Source: Hofstenia miamia
Lineage: Eukaryota; Xenacoelomorpha; Acoela
DNA: 64,000 nt
Direction: 5' to 3'
Assembly: GCA_004352715.1 (NCBI GenBank)
Contig: SCFE01000031.1
Coordinates: 1,302,626 to 1,366,625 of the forward strand
Positions 48,300-58,402 of the stretch are shown here, piece by piece. A model generated the notes under the pieces. That model made no database searches. It saw only the letters and a list, made by a program, of their open reading frames with translations, and was not told where the DNA came from. Position 1 is the first letter of the stretch; each line of letters opens with the position of its first letter. The translations under genes and the position numbers were made by a program.

Positions 48300-48830
48300 A
48301 GGTACGATGGAGGAAAAGTACTGCTAAGTGTGTAGGAAGCAGAACCACTACGACAAAAGAATTGTATAAAACAGTCTAAGTAGTCACTACTAGGGGTCAG
48401 TTTGGAGTCAATGAAGACAAGAGCAGAGGGTGAGAGAAAGAGGTCTTACCAGAGTAGCATAGAAGCAGAAAGACAAACAAGGTATTGGCAAAAGGCGATG
48501 AATTTAGACTACTGGAAGAAAACAGAAAACTTAGACAGAGAAGAAAGCAACAATTAGCTAAGGATTGGCAGACTAAGGAGAGAAGCAAAAGTACTGATAA
48601 AGGAGCACATGAGTAAGAAATAAGGACAAAAAGCGTGAAAAAAGCATGTAGACAGAAGAACTGAGGTAAGTGACAAATTCAGACTAGTAAGAAAGAGTTG
48701 GGAATAGTAGATCATCCAAAAGCAAGGTGTGAAAATTTAGCACAGAATAAGTATAAGTCCCGGCATAACAAAGTGGGAGGAATGGTACATTAGATTTTGA
48801 ATGGGCAGCAAAGGGAAATTAAGTTTGTTA
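48300..48830 (+). pseudogene. Second RLE-LINE fragment with the Cys-His block
   Basis: Purine-rich sequence with broken frames. Near 48705-48765 it reads D-H-P-K, then R-C-E-N-L-A-Q-N-K-Y-K-S-R-H-N-K-V-G-G-M-V-H, which fits the zinc-binding-like block upstream of the endonuclease box in this family. Because this block belongs before the RPDIV box, it must come from a different copy than the one at 47446-48290. Confidence 0.55.
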
Positions 48831-49289
48831 AAAAATTTCGACAAAATTTCCTACCTCTAAAATAAAGATTTACAGTGCTTTTAAACTGAAGTCATGAAAT
48901 CTTAATTCGTATTGTATTTTTACGAATTCTAATATTTTCTCAGCTGATTCAACAACACAACTTTCCAAAAAGAATATTATTCTCCATTTGTGTCATCATT
49001 TAATTACATCATTAAATTCACATACTATAAGTTCTCTGCATTTACCTTGAAAGTTTCTCTGATGACATTGGAGTATTGTTGAAAAGAAAAATAAATTTGA
49101 AAGAGAGAAACTCTTTGCACTCAATAGCATGAAATTCCAAATTCCAATGAATTGCTATTCTCTCCTCATGTGAAAGATGATTTCTTTCTCAGTACCCATG
49201 GTTGAAAATAAGTTTTATTGAAGAATATCAAAGTGTATAGTGTCCTTTTGCAGCATTTGATAAATTTAAAACAACATAGGTAATTGGCA

Positions 49290-49560
49290 AGAGCGCACTT
49301 TGGTGAAAAAGACTTTAAGAAAGTTTGCAAAGCTCATGGAATGCTAGGGACAAGAAGTAAGAAACATAAGAGAAGAGTTAAGATTACCAAGGTGGGGAGG
49401 AGGAGTAGGGCAGAATGCAGCACTGTTAGTGACTGCCAGAGTCCTGAGAAGAGCTCTCCGACTCCCTGAGAATTGGTGAGTTCTCCGAGCTGAGAGTTGA
49501 CCGGCGTGAAGTTGTGAGAAGGATTGAGATAATAATATTAATAACAATAATAATAATGAT
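49290..49560 (+). pseudogene. Third RLE-LINE copy, only the 3' tail
   Basis: Contains S-K-K-H-K-R, then an A-A-L-L-V-T-A-R-V-L-R-R-A-L-R-L-P-E-N-W tail, a stop near 49480 and an (AAT)n-rich end (49530-49556). Severely 5'-truncated, the usual result of incomplete reverse transcription. It lies against the LTR-like 3' end of the gypsy element. Confidence 0.65.
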
Positions 49561-50167
49561 AACTGTTATAAGGTTAAGCAGTACGAGTAAAATCGTTTTT
49601 TAAAATCACATTAGTACATTTATATATACATAAAATTAGCTTGTTACAAAAGTAAACATACTGTAAATAGTCCATGACAGGAACAGGGTAATTCCGGGTG
49701 GTACTTAATACTACCACAGCTTTCTTCTTTAATGAGATACATATATACAATATCTATCAACGTCCTTTCTTGTGAGATTGGATCTTCTTTACAAACAAGT
49801 GGGAGTGTGGATTTGTTCTTGAAGCGAGTCACTCTCAGGTTGCAAGTAATCATCATAGAAACCAAGCTTGATATTCTCGTTGTAAGTTGGTTGCAGATGT
49901 TGTCTGTTTCTTCTTATCACATTCCCGCTTCCTATTAATTTAATCCAGTAAGATCGAGGCTCACTTGCTTTAGATATAATACTTCCTGTTTAATTTCGAA
50001 GTTTTTTTATAATGACGATTTATCCAGGTTTGCGTTCACTTAGAATTCTTGTTCCACGGTCATAGTGGGTTTTTAATTCTTTTGTAGGAGCATGTTTTTC
50101 TTGTCAATTTCATCATGATAGGTTAAGTTAGGTAGTAGATGTTTCACTACTGTTGGCATCATTCTTC
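49560..50167 (-). pseudogene. Ty3/gypsy 3' end: pol C-terminus, polypurine tract, partial LTR
   Basis: On the minus strand the C-terminal pol segment shows E-P-R-S-Y-W-I-K-L then V-I-R-R-N-R-Q-H-L, the (P-R-S-Y...R-R-N-R) signature after the integrase in many animal gypsy elements. It is broken by stops. Further on is a purine run AAAGAAGAAAGC (49730-49719), followed directly by TGTGGTAGTATTAAGT, which suits the polypurine primer and the TG start of a 3' LTR at 49718. The LTR appears cut short by the LINE tail at 49290-49560. Confidence 0.6.
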
Positions 50168-50840
50168 TTAGACTTCTAGTTGCGCAGGTGAGCCCCTTAA
50201 ATACGATTTTGGAGTATAGTTATACAACAGTATTCCATAGTATATGTCATCGCACCCTTTTATGATTTTCTTGAATATGTGAACTGTTTTATCTGCTAAT
50301 CCATTGGATCTTGGATATAAAGGACTAGACGTTGTAAGCTTAAAATAATAGCTCTTTGCAAATTCTTTCATTTTAAATGAGTTGGATGGATTGTTGTCAG
50401 TGATTATTTCTTTCCGTATTCCAAAATATGAAAAAACTTCTTTAAGGCTTTTGATGGTATCTAAAGCCATTTTATTTTTCAATTGTTTGCATACTATAAA
50501 GCGGGAGTAGTAGTCTATTATTATTAAATAAGTTGATCCATTGTATTCAGCAACATGAAACGCAGTTTTAATCCAAGGAACATTTTGTCTCTCATGTGGT
50601 ATCATTGGTTACCTTCTATTTATAAGATTATCCATATCACACTTAAGACATATTTTTACATATTTTTCAATTTCTTCACTCATTTTCTTCAAATAGTAGC
50701 TCTCTTTTGCCAGAAGGATATTCTTCTCAATTCCTTCGTGTTCAGCATGAATGAGTTCAAGAAGTTTATATTTCGTGGAAGAAGGCATGATTATTCTGTC
50801 GTCCTTTCGAATGATTACATCCACTATACAATAGTTCATA
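50168..50840 (-). pseudogene. Ty3/gypsy integrase, catalytic residues altered
   Basis: The zinc-binding N-domain reads L-I-H-A-E-H-E-G-I, then C-L-K-C, an HH-CC arrangement (50839 to about 50620). The core is an almost unbroken frame from 50605 to 50168 with YLIIIDYYSRF, E-I-I-T-D-N-N-P, S-P-L-Y-P-R-S-N-G and G-S-P-A-Q-L. The first acidic position, normally Asp in a D-L-F motif, is His (about 50555). The second Asp (T-D-N) is kept. The Glu of the N-G-x-A-E motif is Asp (about 50292). Such an enzyme would not be expected to integrate DNA. Confidence 0.87.
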
Positions 50841-51071
50841 ACTTAATTTCCAAAATAGACTTAAATCCTGATCATTCTGTGTTAACTTTTTTGGCCACCC
50901 ATTTTGAATAAATGACATCACCCTGGGCAGTTGAGCGTCGATTTTTGTGCTCTCTGCTAGGCTCATCTTCATTCTTGTGTCAATCGAGTTAAGACTACGT
51001 TTTAGGACCTGATGGATGGGAATGATAGTTCATTTTCTAATTTGTGATCACCATCTGAGCTTTCTTGATAT

Positions 51072-51664
51072 TTAACTCGTCACAATACGTCTGCTAGAAC
51101 CATTCGTTTGCCTGGAAGATATTTGATTGATGCGCCTTGGGTATTTTGTTAAGGCCAGAAGCAGCCTTTGAACTCGGGGTGGAGCATTGTGGATTTGTTT
51201 TTTTGTGGATGATTTCCAGTGGATTGTGATCAGAATGTACTGCAAACCATGTTCCAATAAACATTTTCGTGAAATTTTGTGCATTAATAGACAACAGCAA
51301 GAAGCACTTTTTCTATTTGTGAATAGATTTGTTCAGTAGGTGTTAGTGATCTGCCAGCATAAGTGCAAGGTCTTCCTTCTTGTAATAGCACAGCGCTAAG
51401 TGAATATACTGAAGAATCAACTTGTAATGTCGATTTTGAGTTGCGATTAAGATGTTTCAGAACAGGTTTTGAAGCCAGAATTTTTTTAATTGTTTCAAAC
51501 GCGGTTGTATGTTTGGGGTTCCATTGCCATTGAATGTCTATTCTCATCAACGAGCATAGAGGAGCTGTGATTTTGGACATTTGTGAAATAAATGAGAGAA
51601 AGTAATTTGCTATTCCTAAGAATCTGAAATTCCTTCTTGTCACTTGGTGTAGGATAGTTGGCAA
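51072..51664 (-). pseudogene. Ty3/gypsy RNase H and reverse-transcriptase connection
   Basis: From 51664 the frame gives FLGIANYFLSFISQMSKI and P-L, the post-RT connection, then L-Q-V-D-S-S-V-Y-S-L-S-A-V-L-L-Q-E-G-R-P and R-S-L-T-P-T-E-x-x-Y-S-Q-I-E-K, typical RNase H landmarks. A frameshift near 51290 leads to H-S-D-H-N-P-L-E and the segment that follows in relatives. The active-site Asp in V-D-S-S and S-D-H is retained. Confidence 0.85.
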
Positions 51665-52440
51665 TTCTCATTGTCTTTTCGTGATCGGGGTAAAATCCAT
51701 GTCGATCTACAATAAAGCCCATGTACTTTACCGACGTTTTTCTGTACTGAAATTTATCAATATTATACTTTATGTTATGTTCTCATGCTTTTTAAAAACG
51801 TTTCTTAATATAGCATTATGGTCTGTTTCTTCATTAGTTGCAATACACAGATCACCATGGATGGCAATAACATTTGACAAGCCTCCGAATATTTTGTCTA
51901 TCATTTGCTGGGATTTGTCAGATGCAGAGCAAAGTCCATTGGGAAGGCGGTCTCATCGATGACGTCCAAATGGTGCATTGAAAGTGCATAGATAGGACGA
52001 CTGCTTTGTTAGTTCGATATGCCAAAATGCATTAGAAATATCAATTACAAAAAATGTTGATTTACCATTGAAGAATTCTCAAAGGCTTGAATGATTTGGT
52101 GGAAAATGCGGTTCTAGGAAGATTTACGAGTTTAATTGCTTAGCATCCATGGTTAAACGAGTACCTCCATTTCGTTTTTCCGCAACCACGAGAATGTTCA
52201 CCCAATTTGCACTATATTCTATCTTTGTAATGACATTATTTACTTCCAATTCGCTCAACTTATCTCTCAATTTATCTAAGATTGTAAGTGGAACTCTTCT
52301 GGGAGGATGTATAACATGTATTGCAATGGGTTTTAATTTTATATCATATTTTACTTTGTAGTGTCATAATCTTTTAAAGACATCAGGGTAGTGGTTTGTT
52401 GTGGCATGTTTTGAGTTGCCGTCCAATTTAGATCCGGAGG
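51665..52440 (-). pseudogene. Ty3/gypsy reverse transcriptase, catalytic box lost
   Basis: Minus-strand frames with stops give the RT landmarks in order: I-H-P-P-R-R-V-P near 52310, S-A-N-W-V-N-I-L-V-V-A-E-K-R-N-G-G near 52200, F-F-V-I-D-I-S-N-A-F-W-H near 52040, F-N-A-P-F-G-R near 51970. The catalytic box, normally Y/V-x-D-D, reads I-H-G-D-L (about 51859-51848), so the second Asp is Leu. Multiple stops and shifts confirm a dead copy. Confidence 0.82.
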
Positions 52441-53090
52441 GCAGCATTGAAGAGCATGGCGTTATATCCTTCCGGACCCAACCCAAAAAACTGAGGTTTG
52501 GTAGATGCATTCTTTGATATATAGTGAACAAGAGAGTCTTTATTAAAATTTACTTGCAGGAGGTCATTTTCTAAGCAAGTTTTCAATCCTAAAATTGGGG
52601 CAACATTTTCTGAGGACATAATGAAATCAGCATTTGACCTTCTTCTTTTACCCCAAAGATTATGGGTAAAGAGCAGATTCCTTTTACGGGTACCCTGTTG
52701 CCTCCATAACCAGCTAACCTAGCTTTGGACGGTTTTATAAGTTGATTAGTAAGCCCCAGTGACTTGAAATCTTGAAGAGAAAGAACATTACACTGAGCCT
52801 CTGAGTCGACCTTCATTTTGATTTTTCGACTGTTAATCAAAGCTATGTTTACAATTGATTTAATTTTCTTGCATTCCCTTTTTGTAATTGAATCACAACT
52901 ATATTCTTCATCACTAGACAAGCATACTTCATTGACACTACCAATTTTGGGTTGCCTTTGTAGATGTATTCTGCACATTTTTGAGAAGTGATTTCAACCA
53001 TTACAGTTGTTACATCTTTTTCCGTATGCTGGACAATTTCTAAGTTGATGTCTGCGTCCACATTGCCGATAATCTCTGCTGTGTTCTAAT
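52441..53090 (-). pseudogene. Ty3/gypsy gag zinc knuckles and aspartic protease, decayed
   Basis: From about 53085 down, the frame shows two linked zinc-knuckle-like motifs (C-G-R-R-H...N-C-P-A-Y-G-K-R-C-N-N-C...N-H-F-S-K-M-C) with a TGA (52994-52996) where Trp, Arg or Lys is usual. The protease follows, with V-D-S-E-A-Q-C-N-V (about 52800) in place of the normal D-T/S-G active site; Gly is Glu, which should abolish activity. Then L-G-L-K-T-C-L-E links to the reverse transcriptase. The rest of gag and the 5' LTR are missing; the LINE tail at 53150 lies where they should begin. Confidence 0.8.
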
Positions 53091-53149
53091 TATTCAATGA
53101 CTGTTTAAAAGTTGGCGAAGCTTTATGATAAGGTCCAATTGCATTGATC

Positions 53150-53345
53150 GATAGGAAAGAAGCATAAGAGATACTTGGGATAGTTGAATTAAGAAGGTGG
53201 ATAGTAGCTGAAATACAGAAATCAGCCTGTTTAGAATCAGGTAAAGTCCTAAGGAAGGCACTCAGACTCCCTGGAACCGATAGGCTTAATGAGTTTAGAG
53301 TCACACCAACAGCAAGTTATGAGAAGGAAGCGATAATAATTAAAG
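53150..53345 (+). pseudogene. Fourth RLE-LINE copy, 3' tail, at the 5' edge of the gypsy element
   Basis: Reads K-K-H-K-R-Y-L-G, then after stops K-V-L-R-K-A-L-R-L-P-G, with a short ATAATAATT end at 53331-53341. Clearly the same tail as at 47446-48290 and 49290-49560, more diverged. Confidence 0.65.
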
Positions 53346-53349
53346 GTAC

Positions 53350-55897
53350 GCATATTTAAGATGAAAGTTAAGAAAAATAAGATGAATAAAAAGAAGTATA
53401 GATTTTAGAAATTTGAAAGAGAAATCCAAAATAAGTTGAAGTATAATCAAGTTTAAGGGCTCTAAAAAAATTGATAGAGATCACCAAGTGTGGGGAATTA
53501 GCCAAATGAATTACTTGATTAAAATAAATGTGTTAGTCTTTGTTTTTATGTCATTGTTTTTCTGAATACTTTGAAACATTGTGATCCTAGAAAATAATTT
53601 TCTGAAATATATAGCTCAAAATAAGTTGGCGTTTTTTATTTGTATTTGTTGCATAAGATCTTTTAAAAAAAGACGACTCTTAGCTAAAATGCTAAAGAAT
53701 ATGATTTCCAACTGAATGTTTTAATCGATCTTTGTAGTCCTTAACAGTGATGCCACAAATTAGGGGGGGGGTGCCTTCCCTAAAATATATTTTATAACTT
53801 AAAGTGCTCTTGTTACATGCATATCAAAATTTCGATCTTTCAGAAATTCAACTTAATTTTTCTGTAGAACTATAAGAATCCACAAAAATAATAAGAAGCT
53901 GAAAAGTGATTTTTCGGAATCACAAAGCTAAAAAACCCTCATCTTACTAAATGCAGGTCAGCGTATAATTTATAAATATTTAATTATATATGATAAATCT
54001 GTCATTGTCTAATATAATATGTTGCAAGCCGGTTCTTAAACCTGTTATTTTTAAGTTATATCATGTACAAGTTCAATTTTTTAAGTAAAAACTTTTAAAT
54101 ACAGTGATATTATAGTTTTGCTAGGTACGAGTTAGGCTATTATTAATATAGCGTTAGCTAATTCAAACCAGCTGTTCAAATAATAGTGAAATTTGAAGCG
54201 GTGTGCAGCTTCGTTAAGATTTCACGATAAACAAACATTCAAATTATAGACTTTTTGCATCGTCTACGGCAATGTTATACAATGTTGATGGGTCATCATT
54301 ATCCCAATATTGATGAACTACAAACATGGATGTAGCAATGTGCACCACGTGTACAATGAACTATTTAAGGTTTTTGTTTCAACATATATCAGAAGAGGTC
54401 AAAAGAAATAGCGAGTATATGTTGGTGTTACGCTTAATACAATGTTTCTAAATTCCAAACTTGCATGTTATTTTATAGGAAAACTTACATTTGAGATAAG
54501 CCTTGTAAGATTAGAAAGTTGCTCAACACGTTAATTTTTGGATTAATAATTCCTTTTTCATATAATTCACAATATTATTATAGTTAACAAATTCTTTTGT
54601 ACAACTGTATAACTTTTTTTTGCACAATTGCGAATTGGTTTGGACATAGAGTTTCTTATATTTTGCTGTAAATGACTCCATATACATCTTGTCATTCATT
54701 TATTAAGCCTCTTATAATAGTTGTGGTACTTTATTACCACTGTGTACCATGGCCCATTAAAATTGATTTAATGTTACTTACCCACCTAAAAAAATTCCCA
54801 GATAAGCTGGGTATTTTTGCCCATTGGATACGCTGTGTACACATTTTTTGCCAAATCTACCGTAACAGCGTATCTTATTTACGTAATATATATATATATA
54901 NNNNNNNNNNNNNNNNNNNNNNNNNNNNNNNNNNNNNNNNNNNNNNNNNNNNNNNNNNNNNNNNNNNNNNNNNNNNNNNNNNNNNNNNNNNNNNNNNNNN
55001 NNNNNNNNNNNNNNNNNNNNNNNNNNNTATATATATATAGATTAAATCTAATAAGTATTATTGCAATGAAAATGTTTTTACGGTTTTTTCCCTACAGAAT
55101 AATGACACTTTGCTAAAAAAAAATTGATAAAAATAATAAGGCCATGCATTAATTTATTTAAAAATAACATTTTGTGTCAAATTTCATGTAGTGTTTTACT
55201 GTTGAATTAATCAAAAGGCTCTTACATTTTAAACTGAAAATTGTTGATAAAACCTTTTATTTAACTAAAATATGTGTATTTGTTTGCTTTACACTAAAAT
55301 TCGATAATTTAATGTTAAGTTTTATGTTAATTATAATCTCTACACATGAATTTGATCGATATTGTGTTTCAACAGTAGATGCAATTTGCAATTATTTTAA
55401 TACTTTTATGCAAATGCCCGTTGTTACAATTCAGCTTTTGAGCAAAACATCATTGTTCTAATTCCAGAAAATGGATTCTAAAGAAAGTTTGTGCATAAAA
55501 AAGCATATATGTATTTAGTAGAATAAAATGATTTTCAAATATAAAAATGTATTTCTTTGATATTACAGCATATATTGCGGATAATAGAAATCGCATACAA
55601 TCTTTTTATAGACTGCAAGGAAATGGCTTATTGTGAATGTATATCCTTGCAAAATAAAAACTTAATCTATCAACAATAAACAAATATAGCACAAATTATT
55701 AATTAAGAAAACATTAAGAACTAGCACGAAAATTAATTTTATTTAGTAAATATTAAATGAAGGCGGTAAGCTCTTCAAACCATTGATCAAAAGGCATAAA
55801 TAAACATAGATTAATTTAATATATATAATTTTAATAAACTAATAAATAAAGTAGCAGATGGTTATTTAAGTTTAAAGACTCTAAATAAAATGTATAA

Positions 55898-55954
<57 letters not shown>

Positions 55955-55957
55955 TAT
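53350..55957. other. AT-rich intergenic DNA
   Basis: Includes a G run (53763-53771), a gap in a TA run (54901-55027) and a TA run at 55900-55948. No gene recognised. Confidence 0.5.
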
Positions 55958-56153
55958 TGTAACATCGGCAGGTACTGGTTCCTAGTATGGGCCAGCTTAC
56001 TCGCTTTTTGTGTTTATTAGTTACTAGTTGTTTGTACATATTGTCAATATGTAGTGTATATAAGAGGCCAAAGCATCTGTAAATAGAGAAATAGTTAGCT
56101 GCGTTCTATTAATCAGCACACTTCCCTGCACCCTAGCAATGCTATAATATACA
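55958..56153 (+). repeat. Possible solo LTR (about 196 bp)
   Basis: A GC-richer block that begins TGTAACATCGGCAGG and ends AATATACA, the TG...CA form of LTRs. Inside is a TATA box (TATATAAG at 56057-56064) followed by about 90 bp, consistent with a promoter and short R/U5. It lies between TA-rich sequences, so a target duplication cannot be judged. No internal retroelement follows, so it would be a solo LTR. It is on the plus strand and is not the partner of the gypsy fragment at 49.6-53.1 kb. Confidence 0.45.
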
Positions 56154-58262
56154 TTATATATATATTTTTCAAAAACACTATAAAAATTTTATAGTTGACA
56201 GTGTCCCATCTGTAAATTATGTTGATTATATTAAATTTCAAAGGTATTTTTAACTAGCCGTTCACGCATCTACCTACTGATTAACATCCTACCTAAATCT
56301 ATTAACTCCATTTTCAAATCAATACTTGAACAAATTCGGCATGTCCCATCGGACCTTGAAAATTATTAGTTTGAATGGAGTTATGATGCTTCAGGAGGTA
56401 CTTCATTACCTTTACTGTAAATTTAAATTCGTCTAGATCTAGAGAAACAGTACAGAAGATCTTGATTAGTAAATATTGCTAATTGTAGTTCAAATTTTGA
56501 TACTGATGTGTATACCAAACACCCCATTTTTAACAAAATGCTTTTAAGTGTAAATTTGAAAATTTTCATTAAATCTACAACCAATTAAAACTTAGTTTAC
56601 CAAACATTTCAAGTGGTTGCAATCTAACCGCCCTTATTGTATTAATTTCATTTAACAAAGAGAAATTTATTGTACGACATACCTTTAAATAAACAGGCGG
56701 CTTATGCCGCAGGGTTGAAATCAAAATTTCTTGTGTTCGTATAATTTCAAAACTAATGAAAATGAGACTTTCAGCTTTTGTGTGTTCAACCTCAATGCTT
56801 TTATTATTTCCTTTATTACTTATTGCCTAAATATAATTTTTGGAGCACACAAGCTGTACGCTTCATCTTACATTTGTTTTTATTCCATGCTCCTAATTAC
56901 TCGAGCATAAACAATATGTACAATTTTCCTTAACCACTGTCAAACCGTAACAATAAATTATACGTCACATATTTCAGACAAGGCGAGTGTTCAAATGAAA
57001 ATACATTATTTATCCATAAATTCGTTTAGAAAAATAATAATTGAAATTTATTATGGACGTTGTGGGTTTTTTTAAAGAATGGTAGGATAATAGATTCATT
57101 ATTCAAATAGATTTGTAGGTGCCCGATTTTGTCAAAATCCAAAGACTAATACGCATTAAAAAATTTTATCGTGAACGTCGGTTATCAGCATTTGTTACGT
57201 TGGCAATGTTACATTTTAGTCATATAGCAACTTAGTATATATTTTTAATACAACACCTAAGATGTAGAAGTCAAGGAATCGCCTTTCACCATGTCTGAAA
57301 GCTATGCATCCATGTTCGCTAAGTAGGGTATCGCGTTAATCATAGTATCACAATACTTGGATGAATTATCACGTTTTAGTTTTGATAAATTTGAGTTTTG
57401 AGTTTGATTGATTTGCAAAAGTGTGCATTCCAAGCGTTATTATATACCTACACAATTTTTTAGCGGTCAAGGAGTTTAGTTAACCATTAAGACCTAATGA
57501 GAATAAATGTTCACTTCATAGAAATGAGTTTTTAAGACTGTTGATGAATAGTTATCGCGATACCGCGATTATCGTTGTACCGAAACAGACATAGCTAAAA
57601 TTTATCCTTAGTTGCTTAAATGGCTTTCACATTTTTCTTCAATTTTTATTCTAATTATCTTATTAATGTACCTAGTTAAATTAGTTTAAACAACAACATT
57701 TGACCTGCTTCATAGAGAATCCATTATATCATCATAAATCCTAATATAAATTAATCTAATGTAAGCATTAATATCTATGAGTATTATAGTGTGTCAAGAA
57801 AGAGAAATCTGGAAAATGGCTTCTTTGTGGGTTGTCAATTCATTCGTATTATACTTACTTTTATTACCTGCTTTTTACACACAGAACGAGTGTCAATTGC
57901 AACGCATGCATTTCTTTTACAATTGCTATATGGAAATAGTATATATATATATATATATATAAATTTCTAATTTTAGATTCATATGCATTCAACATAAATT
58001 AAATGACTTGAAATATTTGAAAATTTGTTTACATGTGAGAGTTCTCAGTCAAGTAACTTTTCACAAACACTGCTATGCGATAGTAATCTGTGCTTTCAGA
58101 CCAATCCAATCCGCATGTTTCGTATGATCTTTTTACTGACTTTACCCAAACCACTAACTCTTCAAACCTGAACCAACACTTCATCTTTCAAATTTTTTTA
58201 CTCAATTCGATTCAAAGTTTTACTGATTTGGTAATGATTGGCATATGTTACCCTTTGCACTA
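56154..58262. other. AT-rich intergenic DNA
   Basis: Contains a 19-bp palindrome ACTATAAAA-A-TTTTATAGT (56177-56195), words ATCGCG and ATACCG at 57328-57590, a short frame at 57816 with a signal-peptide-like start, and a (TA)n run (57938-57961). No supported gene. Confidence 0.5.
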
Positions 58263-58270
58263 AGCTATAT

Positions 58271-58394
58271 CAGGGGCGTACGCAGGATTTTCTGACGGGG
58301 GGACCCCATCATTTTTTGATTTATCCAGTCAAAATCAAATTTGGAAACCTGACGGGGGGCATTCCACCATGTCCCCCCCCTGCGTACGCTACTG
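58271..58394. mobile_element. 124-bp hAT-type MITE with 8-bp target duplication
   Basis: Terminal inverted repeats of 16 bp: left CAGGGGCGTACGCAGG, right (reverse complement) CAGTAGCGTACGCAGG, two mismatches. Flanks AGCTATAT (58263-58270) and AGCTATGT (58395-58402) are an 8-bp target duplication with one difference, as hAT transposases make. The inside has no meaningful coding capacity; the ORF crossing it is accidental. It contains C and G runs, and GC content is far above its surroundings. Confidence 0.85.
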
Positions 58395-58402
58395 AGCTAT
58401 GT

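Noticed and set aside
49718-56153. Pairing the candidate LTR at 55958 with the gypsy 3' LTR start at 49718
   Set aside because: Opposite orientation and no sequence similarity (TGTAACATCGG versus TGTGGTAGTAT).
57816-57950. Plus-strand frame starting M-A-S-L-W-V-V with a signal-peptide-like hydrophobic run
   Set aside because: Runs into a (TA)n repeat, has no partner exon, and lies on the strand opposite to the receptor gene.
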